NCBI GenBank assembly: GCA_964019425.1
Contig: OZ025841.1
Coordinates: 186,001-250,000, forward strand
Direction of reading: 5' to 3'
DNA from: Flectonema sp. DT1601
Lineage: Eukaryota > Euglenozoa > Diplonemea > Diplonemida > Diplonemidae
DNA length: 64,000 bases
A program made the position numbers and the translations under genes. The notes below the pieces were generated by a model. That model was not told the origin of the DNA, ran no database searches, and was given only the letters and a program-made list of their open reading frames with translations. Positions 61,101-64,000 of the stretch are shown here, one piece after another (the stretch's first letter is position 1; each line of letters starts with the position of its first letter).

Positions 61101-64000
61101 TTTGTTTCTCGCATGCGAGAGAGTTCGATTTCACTTTCGTCAAGAAGACGCTGCATAGAATCCATTTGTTTTGTATGGTCGGCATCAGAAGTATGTAACA
61201 TTGCTATCGCTATATCCTTTTCACTGGTTACTCTTTTCAATGCGGTCTCGATGTCTTCAGAATCTTCGAATGTAGCTTCGACGATTTCTTCAGCAACTTC
61301 TCCAGCCTTCTCTGAAATAGTGTCTTCAGGTTCGCTTGTTGTTTCGCCTCCTCGTTTTGCAACACCCAGTTTTGACAGAAGTGGTCCAAAGTCTGCGTGA
61401 GGTAAACCTTCTGACGAGTCAGTCCTTGGGCCTAATAGTGGTGTTGGTATGTTTGCACGCTTCTGACCGATATTTGTGAGAATCATATTTCGAGCATCTG
61501 CCATATCGAGTTTGCGCTGAAGATCTGCGGAGATGTATTTCTGTTTAAGAAGTTCATGTTTCGCATCAGTTAGATCATCTTCAATATCGAGGTCTTCCTG
61601 GAGATGTTTAATAGTTGGAATGTCTTCATCAGACGTTACGAGGGAGTCTAGTCTTGTGATTGTATCACCAGCTAGTCTTCTTACAGTACTCTTTGATGTT
61701 CCTAAAAGGTTATCTGTTGAGGTTTCTCGTAGTTTTGATTTCAGAGATTCATTCTCTCGTTTTAACGCATCAAGTTTGGGTTCGTTACCTTCGAGATCTG
61801 AGACAGCGTTAAGAAGATCTTTTAGTTTAGTGTCGTGTGCTGATGTTAATTCAGATATATTCGATTCTGCTTTAGCCAGCTGTTCTTTAAGTGATCCGAT
61901 TTCTGCATCAGCTGTGGCTTTGTCAAAACTTTCAGAATCAGAGCTTCTATCATTTTGAATCGCTGTTAGAGTTGCTCGTAATTTCGCTGTTTCGACTGCG
62001 CCTTCGTCGAGTAACTTTTGCATGTTATCAACCTGACGATTCCTTCCTGCTTCACTTGATTCTAATAATTGTAGTAGTGCTTCCTTCTCTGATGATAGTC
62101 GTGTGAGTTTGTCATTTGTTTTGTTGAGTTCATTCCCAACTTCTGTTAATTCCTTTTCAGATACAGCTAATCGGGATATGAGTTCCTGTTCAGAAGACTC
62201 CTTAAGTTCTTCTCTTATAACAAACAATTCTTTATTAAGTGATTCAATCTTTTGATTCGCACTCATCAACTGCTCTGATAAGTCTGGTTGAGGAATATTA
62301 TCTGATTGGGTCTCTTGTTGCTCTACCACAGCAGGTTTCGCCTTTGCAGCACCAAGTCTAGTTAACAACGCACCAAAGTCAGCTTCTGCTACAGGAGGTT
62401 CTGTTACTGCTGGTTGTGTTTGATCTTTCATTGTTGCAACTGGTCTCTTTGAACCGATGTTTGTGAGGATCGTATTCTTGACCTCCGCCATGTCGAGTTT
62501 CCGCTGTAAATTTGCGGAGTTTAGTTCTGCCGCATGAAGGTTGCTTTGTAAATCTTTTATCTCAGGTGACTTTGAAGGAATCAGTTCATAGCTGGTTATG
62601 ATGGCGCGGGATTCTTCGAGAGCTGATTCCAATTCGTTGATGCGGTTTTTGAGTTCATCGGAGTCGAGGTCCTCAGAGTCGTCAATATTTTCTGACAAAG
62701 TCCGCAGCTCGTTCTCAACTCTCAGAGTTAGTTCTCTGTGGGAAGCGTCCAACTGAGACTTAACTTCTCCTGAAAATAACACTGAGTCAGGCATGGTTGA
62801 TGAAAAACTAGGTTCTGCTACTTGTGTCACTGATATGTGTGAGCGGTGTGAGGCACTCATTTCTGACCAAGTGTCTGGTGTTCTCACCAACATCATTGAC
62901 GGGGCATCAATTATTCCTCTTCCACTTCTACCACTACATGACAGTAAGTCTGTACTGCGACCTAGAAGTCCAGTCTTGTATGATCCTAAATGTTTATCAT
63001 CGAGTTTACTTCTTAAGTTAATAATCTCTTGTTCCATGCTACACATTTTAGATACTTCTGCTGTACGAGCTTCGTCTGATAGTTTTGAAAGTTCCTTTTT
63101 AGTAGCCATCGTCTTCGCAAAACGTTGTTTAAAGTCATCAGTCATTGCTTCTCCAGATAAGACCTTAGTAGTTAAGGACATCAGTTCATTGTCACAAGAG
63201 TGTTGTTGTGACATTATAGAAGTACTTGAACCAACGAGTAGATTACTTCTACTCAATCCGAGATGAGTAGCTCCCTGTCGAGTCATCTTTATTGATGATT
63301 GGCTCGAGCCGTCGTCATCGTCGCAGAATACGTCTGGATCGTGTGCTTCAGGTTGAGCTTGTTTTGTTAATAAAACACGATAAGCTTCAGTCACACTCGT
63401 AAGAGTGGCTTCTTGTACTTCACTTTCTTCCAAAACACCAGCGAGACGATCTTCAGTAGCGCCAAGTCTGATTGTCAACATTCGAACTTCTTCAAGGAGA
63501 TCTTCTTGTGTAGCACGAGCACGTCTCTCATCCTCATCAGGTAACATCATTTGTGTTAGCCTCATGTCTGTTGCTTCAAGTCTATCTCTTACAGCAGTTC
63601 TGTGAAGATCATCTTCAACAATAGTGTCAGGTGGAATCTCTTCATGTTCATAGTAAGCAGTTGATTGACGTCTTCTTTCTACTTTATCTCCTTGTGGTGT
63701 TGGTTGAACTAAGTCTTCAGATTCTTCTGATTCGTGATCAGGTGACACTTCTTCTTCTGTTTCTAAGTAGATCGCTTCGTGGTACTCATGAACGTGAGTC
63801 CGCTCACCTCTTTCTGCAACTTCAGATATGAGAATCGCAGGTATGTTTTGAACTGGTAAAGGTTCCTCAATAGTCTCTACAACATCAGGAGTCTCAGAAG
63901 GTTGGTCAGTGTTCTTTGCTGGTTTTCTAGATAGCAAGTCTTGGTTGTGGATTTTCAAGGCTGCGATATCTTTGGTCAGTCGAGAGGTTTCGCGCTGAAC
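43130..64000 (-). CDS. Giant coiled-coil repeat protein (5'-partial)
   Basis: An open frame of 20.9 kb without intron, more than 6950 aa, still open at the window edge, so the N-terminus is missing. Nearly all of it is predicted coiled coil. Four modules near the N-terminal side repeat KLDMAxAKNMILxNIGQK and then DFGPLLxKLGVGR (near 62.4, 61.4, 60.7 and 59.8 kb). A Gln/Glu-rich array of roughly 45-50-residue units (TREQxELQQQNxELxxRLAEV) spans about 56.4-58.4 kb and includes a 217-bp exact duplication. After more coiled coil come five non-coil repeats of LWDAVxDGT...YW...ADAFxLG (43.8-44.5 kb) and an Arg/Ser/Pro-rich tail (RRRSRSGSG, GRSMSPANPSPW). The size and layout recall giant flagellar attachment-zone or centrosomal/Golgi scaffolds, but no homologue is recognised. 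It should be a long filamentous cytoskeletal linker. Confidence 0.85.
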   Translation of the reverse strand, partial: VQRETSRLTKDIAALKIHNQDLLSRKPAKNTDQPSETPDVVETIEEPLPVQNIPAILISEVAERGERTHVHEYHEAIYLETEEEVSPDHESEESEDLVQPTPQGDKVERRRQSTAYYEHEEIPPDTIVEDDLHRTAVRDRLEATDMRLTQMMLPDEDERRARATQEDLLEEVRMLTIRLGATEDRLAGVLEESEVQEATLTSVTEAYRVLLTKQAQPEAHDPDVFCDDDDGSSQSSIKMTRQGATHLGLSRSNLLVGSSTSIMSQQHSCDNELMSLTTKVLSGEAMTDDFKQRFAKTMATKKELSKLSDEARTAEVSKMCSMEQEIINLRSKLDDKHLGSYKTGLLGRSTDLLSCSGRSGRGIIDAPSMMLVRTPDTWSEMSASHRSHISVTQVAEPSFSSTMPDSVLFSGEVKSQLDASHRELTLRVENELRTLSENIDDSEDLDSDELKNRINELESALEESRAIITSYELIPSKSPEIKDLQSNLHAAELNSANLQRKLDMAEVKNTILTNIGSKRPVATMKDQTQPAVTEPPVAEADFGALLTRLGAAKAKPAVVEQQETQSDNIPQPDLSEQLMSANQKIESLNKELFVIREELKESSEQELISRLAVSEKELTEVGNELNKTNDKLTRLSSEKEALLQLLESSEAGRNRQVDNMQKLLDEGAVETAKLRATLTAIQNDRSSDSESFDKATADAEIGSLKEQLAKAESNISELTSAHDTKLKDLLNAVSDLEGNEPKLDALKRENESLKSKLRETSTDNLLGTSKSTVRRLAGDTITRLDSLVTSDEDIPTIKHLQEDLDIEDDLTDAKHELLKQKYISADLQRKLDMADARNMILTNIGQKRANIPTPLLGPRTDSSEGLPHADFGPLLSKLGVAKRGGETTSEPEDTISEKAGEVAEEIVEATFEDSEDIETALKRVTSEKDIAIAMLHTSDADHTKQMDSMQRLLDESEIELSRMRETNRLLQEGIPKERFNSIEASARITSLNQHIEKLEEINLEMQSNHDTKLKDLMSVLDDLKNQPVEDTQLLREELSVANDDLQVAQNKLSNLKKKFDMSEAKNMILSNIGQKVPVSTPKVIQPLEREDLGHTDFAPLLTRLGVGRKVPDEPEAYQSIESNLELDALHDLYNSTQQMLQRRDSELLDKEAKIRTLEETINLLQQSDTSGVLQSVETQAEVNILKQQLQETNVSHEEALQVLLTSVAKFEEQYSEAAEQLEQSKRNNSSLTEQLEMSQVKAKQLESARDEGETLRLQLQSAADENPEVIVLQEQLDSAIGDCRQLQTTVDDQSQHIKNLSEQNTSLGDKLSTALEAESSPAVSEENEKLRETIVNLENEMEKLKSEIQLSDNKMSGVQRKLEMADAKNMILQNIGQKHPVALMKDQTQHPVRSPVQHHDFGPLLAKLGVGRSADHGDKTPSAVSSSASEQQDPQQMLTRIAALEEELSEIKNTPPEPKESALMEMLMQSESARERQLESMQHNLDEQSHEIAKLQAVNTALRSASVKSPTQLDNEIRIESIKQECSLLKSENDRLKQEHESKLNDMLTIVTELQQKDEVIGVEVVQLRSENMKLTNELKSSSLAAVKLQSSQATVAQLRDELEAEIEKTRLSTEHHEGILHQLQQEVVNTESSKKNLLSEELTSLGDQNAELQQQLVVLQECNEELKSRDTSPVAREDLSPTMQMTADADNEVDNITLQHSRPVVDQNPEQHIIQLELQNKDLREKLSHLTDELQDLQEQQATERETELELELQIVTAELEKLRDTQSPSSEKESKLQEQLLSVSEEMKSLRNEQPTGPLFVITSEFIQQRGDSVPQPEVSNSKELTSRETSLKDQLTEITNELSDLRRVSEDNEAELQREKLALKDDFETQLAQTKERLTQEQEDLQNQNIAFTKRLEVVQSELEDLRLDSNKNLEKELDDQKELLLKEQRDLQHQNSLLSEQLLSVTQELQDIQKLSPERERKLEAELAETKASLIKEQELQQQNVIKDSLTREQNELQQQNSELTQRLAEVTSQLEELQQQSEQQHQALLSETKSKLLKEQEDLQNQNDVLADKLAQVQAELERLQQQPSPREDELSGTKDSLTREQQELEQQNIDLSNRLAEVEELLSQSPERERQLRAELDETKDNLIKEQEELQQQNVILSSKLSQVQTELEELQKQREDELANTKESLTREQGNLQQQNDDLIAKLTTVTSELEQLQVKRSPEERDKLRDTLLKEETELREQNELLSERLADVESELQQLHQQQEQPTPREKHLEVELADTKEKLKEEQSALQDQNSSLSERLAQVTTELELLQKRQQSDDLQKKLIEAKETLTREQDLLKKQNSELTESSKDSLTREQNELQQQNSELTQRLAEVTSQLEELQQQSEQQHQALLSETKSKLLKEQEDLQNQNDVLADKLAQVQTELENLQKAQQAPTPREQQMEAELAATKDSLAEEQIQLQNQNFDLTKRLEEVSSDLENLQKQSPERERVLEAKLAAAKEKLTSELQQLQQQNEELTSKLVIIQDQLRETEDKAHSNLIEELETANNELLLLQQKELQLSEKLQQTTSQLEVATKEADTHDQLLEEKEALNKELQEITSKLKSLEESSPLTEKKLDTLTTHFEGVTDRLGLKSPRERGDSDPFADVTIKLEQLQSSPKLLLEENANLTAQLEEARSRLGSKTPAEEELESKLQSQIQREQELVEQNLILTKQVEEATAILESMRNKKLTEHTEMVVSPPLTPTLPLQEPDSEIRLVDQQKKISELETRESDLLQQLETASDSLSKATLDIENQTNEVSELKSQLSQFANLEKELEDEKESNKTYAAEVAKLKEATPDRELENLTTVSGSPDEVITALKQQVADLAEKHSTLETKNFDLETEIKNLSEVNEDLEQKMENAHTRIQEVVAAATDKINELTGELDESVLSNDTLESKVLDLQTSLEEAQASAQQADNLQEQLQSSQKQVRQVDKSEAATEILKLNELLSDKDLEIKTLREDLKSLSEQLEDLHSQQQDDSNLIKTLRSEKRSLKAEQLKKEAATAAQNIKMISSQLPPIAPTSSNRDAELQKRISEYEETVKQLEEEIIQQSTQITCLEQSAASDLSPTQQVVSLSQIIRDKDGVIADQKQSEEDLSSENRQQKKEIDHLQSEMETLQQTNISTLATVSEQQQQLSDLKNNISDSDEILKLKDEIDSKDAEIRHHQEIERELRSQQPTTVTKPQHDKPAEPSNPREVEKLNVTVASMEADMALLRREIRSLKDSNASLQREKSAQKESEKNMSNKLNRLQEEISDKDEHIKQLEEITSQMNEPAVEEITKLGKSLRLKEEEIDSLESKMLTKAKELTSELEDRDDIIRKLESAAAELTTPSPNTEETPGMEQRTFQLLKELDERDEHIKKLEAASKELKDDKKWLTLLEERDAQISLLTPVTEELSIMTSTMKQKETEAQDLQKLLNEKDVEIKMLSEQRTPKDEEFDKLGKSYKQKSEEAEDLQRQLNEKDSQLRLLTREDTELLADSFGDEIASKLGATIKEKEEEISLLLDAEIQLQQQLEDREDKIKQLERQDTNLLAQKNEEIFQLSATEQALRYRVKCLEDSDQTESGLRNEEEITILITAAQQELQQKVNDRDKEILDLKRELGSFGEAPTFKRDPHPQPDLTKRISACSDVTDWGADFSVEAMQSLHDELIVAKSDIERLEQQLSSVHSKNENLQVENSSLITLSADDHTDIELSSEDPQKLVSLLKLKTTENETLRGQLLTLKDQQGILEDVESIFVKPLNRTVGTDPDEFVTLTESNYADRMRTFLIETKAKNAALVEAMSQLTQQYNTTRRDSQLRYSLISTISGLLGGIASKLNSDSDSPIKYLPECTSEASTLESEITLRCERVHSLLNQLGDLHRLVIQNSNEETLSKSISEIETTSNLLTTFDIEKLKTIAIQLHDSIKEMNKTDIDSDDSTSLNIISDTESLIDACTELSVLEESYDETIKEVNSLIKSLLSSSIEEYGQIVSQVQDTASRLLSDSNIGADVRISSMRRRLSHTGEALAKLRTKDRRKDDGIYTLREKLMEANDQNVELVNILESGIIVTAEKSEAIRKLEEQIEELKRPTTLEDNKKGKQSFSPSASDLGNESFFSLSESVFFGTTPVSRSPIQIPTSAAAQQLFDEAASGYFKSVFDWATTLISYCSSMAHTLKSSNIDLYSEKESLMNQLNSMLDTEIQLGYSMEEKKDELVQEQQQLQDAHAAAHEELQVIVKKISDGQSDSEEFLQLEEKLVESDLEKVDLLGKLQSCKEQMITLTSSIASSETINRSLSEANSRLSEKCKTLSNQYIVLLSEKEALRASQSNINNPDTDKFESLQEELRAMNSKNKDLETQVSNSKQQVETTVTQLYDEKEKLSEKNKQLVQQLIQLSKRQQPSQSPSDDHLQQLTEDNDKLSSKNDQLIQQLIELSEKVSSQQPTTSTTEALEESNKNLTLKNDELVKKLLEASQTPRNDELENTSFDNTELQFELDTTRRELATTKQKLQERHTENEALSQHLIEITDSQIEAEAEAMKIEGSQQDEDEVIEPATTNPLAEKISQLQSELSLQFTKTDNLESELLTATNKLKEEEAQNHDLTQQLLELTDAQLEVEDELDVDRKEATLRVRDVAKATMNFEDVISKLQQEKHELEYELQTRLSSANTLRQSLSTEIQNLNEKLLAEEANNKVLMQQLLEITNFQIEAEEGQDFEKLREDMIILEKQKVEEKHELEDQARRLRDDLYQLQRNTKSIESQFAVDKMHLTEEVSKLKSELTSSETQREELVVQLLDLTDNPVSVSGSPGSNPQSPSSPHHASLSVLELDCEKLRKESTIHKLAIKDLEISINTRDAENELLSEKVKTLTTCETDLRSRLLDANNQLVQFISSKSQGSQNSPQQFEVKLIELRLSLKLSEDKLQSEIRRCSDLEEELQSSNDQQQKLREKIQNNDETEELHKVTIKDLQKRLIKLSRGSLSMKSSDWDIVSSSQTDEMGTAADTEVFIVKIMKLEQENELQKAASEAATKRYNSEIEEKDALVKQQQQNIEKANNTVSELQQRVVQLSLTRPGIDQSDSTKEGTTTQDNDEVMIGVIEATENRFNLQLSSIRNKLTASEQQTQQLQSELSKKKQQCEDLQQALFQVTKAGGNGSSTDGRGSPLLSDMPANEQLGQCMMKLFQSQELSSRRAVEIEKLSGMLRAAAKRSSASPTRIERISNFEQKIDLLKDEREVLTAEITSLTLKLDSFKKGENCAEIAQLRAERTTLVKDAENVNQEINVNEANRELLRIQQETSELSATTQTLVEGILSEMPSPARQLSHIKWLAVEKQSSLNNVDELQHKMNKLTNLLQRRELLINNEDGVVDNDERITEIDEEIKLIQNLSSDSKPYNNLTLEQLVQNDDNINNASGIVKVAIEREISSLERELSTASSIEAVKELNSALVERQLELQKTLYQMHIKKLELEKSQLTADVASLHDELTLNLQNKIERKRKSISPIGTAVSVAGSGGSTESFILTDDKKDTLSPPPTVVRSTNTHQLESENQRLAEELDEIRVQLRIAQRKAARAARSEEASSPRYFDGIDIVPVSPQSNSTTTSGLRLEVITSFSSEREVKIREQELTDLKGVLHESEDIRRKHAREESRLADRLHSLQDQVVRLASRDTDKSEELRKASVREENLRAQINGMRDLLQNRAKDKAGNVKEEELQQLKLRILEQEYNLAEIESTVGFGRVDDLKKHIRQLEEEKKELIADVDVGERIEQKLRAELNEAHARILTLTGSGTDYAATLKRKLANSESNVKLLRGELSLSASIFENKIDELYSQKEEIAADGQKAVVIENTVLDQLRAMQSRLSRIKEEAEVLPPPTPPPASSHVDEVPRRRKQQNETAEVGQLKSQLKVRELDIKMLKEQVTDGSETILELQALLSSAKSEAAALEGKLHAALPIEFAVELERKDDEIQKSVEIQKSLMAQIQLLRSRVSKEKPSEGKETDDTSKSMVGEYHELLRENSDLTRAQAEQQDNISSLQHDIAKGKSVIKELEVKLSSQQETQQSDDLMAMKEDYELAMIGVNKENDDLREELTSLYNENEQLKSDLREGNDVEHQLRQSKEVEGNLTSQLQLLRKRVAKQSKDESSPNEEVELLQSKLQKARLSADNLRAELDLARGSSSDDELEQRNQQLTSQIKSLRSRLEETQQEEDRLQSEVRDLRRRLSLTSSSSTDVENETQDRKLLREENDSLRAQLQALRKRIHSKTDNTTDQLKRECEQLREENESLLQQYADNHNNEIVEDLQEQNSLLETEVESLRIQLSDANSREDEKNDVKRDSDILKEENRLLKSQLSALRKRVQSKNENNEPRPQLESENSIKGQYETLQIELFRTKSREQDLITELDSMRLQSTVGNIPAELREAHESITKLQDDLTESSDQVTALRSHLKESQNSQRILRDEISELNLRLENAEATANEQYSTSVVEQNLTSQVKLLRNRISEMNTLKPKSQLWDAVIDGSSTPTSEHDNRLQYWLSRSQEAADAFTLGTGQSTQSDSSSKRKALLWDAVLEGTSAKVSEHPERLEYWRSQGPAAADAFTLGTAHANAAIKRKALLWDAAQDGVTAEPHIHEKQIQYWSGLDHQGADAFLMGVRSQRSVLWDAVVDGTQTMWQDRDNRLRYWKEVASDEGLEAFEIGNRSAGSQEDGDSILWKALRDGMANPTSQQYWSSLSDDAAEAYHLGTKLARQSTQPSDSELLSVAGTALYCSQLEASEASRRRVITSSWSDVMFNMALKFDVARKPSKKKREKRERRPASSPPSYKTEFSSRSPGYQSVDRLEEYVPKTPIRPAAYRQRRSRSKRPADEQSPGYQSRHSRSLTPSEYLSKVEKVQEKLDSLRSYFDAATSETQDLESKLMTKIQKSAASISPVRRRSRSGSGLTIRGRSMSPANPSPWIPPPGRASPPAHRLDRLR
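43805..44520 (-). repeat. Five LWDA/YW repeats in the giant protein
   Basis: Five tandem repeats of about 40-50 residues close to the C-terminus. Each has LWDA (LWKA in the last), a DG, then YW and A-x-A-F/Y-x-L/I/M-G. The invariant Trp, Asp, Tyr-Trp and Gly suggest a small folded module rather than coiled coil. The DNA units are about 115-150 bp and diverged. Confidence 0.8.
56767..56983. repeat. 217-bp exact direct repeat, copy 1
   Basis: Identical base for base by eye to 57814-58030, including synonymous sites, inside the Gln-rich coiled-coil array of the giant gene. The copies are 1047 bp apart in the same frame, so the encoded 72-residue block is duplicated. Confidence 0.85.
57814..58030. 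repeat. 217-bp exact direct repeat, copy 2
   Basis: The second copy of the block at 56767-56983. Flanking sequence diverges sharply on both sides, which points to recent gene conversion or unequal exchange, or an assembly join. Confidence 0.85.

Noticed and set aside
1-64000. Spliced-leader RNA gene
   Set aside because: I looked for sequences like the kinetoplastid or diplonemid leader end (AGTTTCTGTACT..TATTG) on both strands of the spacers and saw no match, so trans-splicing rests on acceptor sites only.
43130-64000. The giant ORF as several separate genes
   Set aside because: The frame is open for 20.9 kb with uniform coiled-coil composition and no internal stop or spacer-like homopolymer.

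Overview
The window reads as nuclear DNA of a protist, most likely a euglenozoan (diplonemid- or bodonid-like); this is inference. Every convincing protein gene lies on the minus strand, coding is dense with few introns, and most start codons sit 5-45 nt downstream of a pyrimidine-rich tract ending in AG, as expected of spliced-leader acceptors in a unidirectional polycistronic array. The genes use the standard code. An LSU rRNA fragment in the window has a CCTCGACCTATTCTC block that I associate with Euglenozoa from memory. Spacers are packed with A and T homopolymers. Unlike typical trypanosomatids, several genes carry cis-introns (GT...AG, 71-229 nt) that can be placed from phase and splice sites.

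Layout in coordinate order (transcription runs from high to low): a spacer with GC hairpins (1-1.68 kb); a UBE2H-like E2 (1.68-2.41); a protein with HNP repeats and coiled coil (2.77-6.62); two coiled-coil proteins with Ser-Pro-rich regions that may be one split gene (7.50-9.32 and 9.70-12.03); a spacer with a hairpin cluster (12.0-13.9); a ubiquitin-like/U-box protein (13.87-14.49); a three-exon secreted lectin/PAN/discoidin protein of 2137 aa (14.75-21.46); a membrane adenylate cyclase with a degenerate second cyclase domain (21.67-23.95); a 4-kb RNA-like, gene-free spacer with an rRNA pseudogene fragment, repeat families and hairpins (23.95-27.96); two CD36/LIMP-2-like proteins, each with a short last exon (27.96-29.63 and 31.34-32.99); an RNA 3'-phosphate cyclase (33.31-34.39); an unrecognised protein (34.66-35.81 or longer); a BRO1-vWA-FecR-EF-hand-SAM protein (36.40-42.00); and a giant coiled-coil protein of more than 6950 aa, open at the window edge (43.13-64.00).

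Two themes recur. One is large repetitive coiled-coil proteins with Ser/Pro/Arg-rich regions, suggestive of cytoskeletal or flagellar scaffolds. The other is membrane and endosomal biology (CD36/LIMP-2, BRO1, adenylate cyclase, secreted adhesin). Nothing shows that they form one pathway. I saw no transposon coding region, virus-like element, CRISPR array or confident tRNA. All structure and family calls are by eye, without searches.
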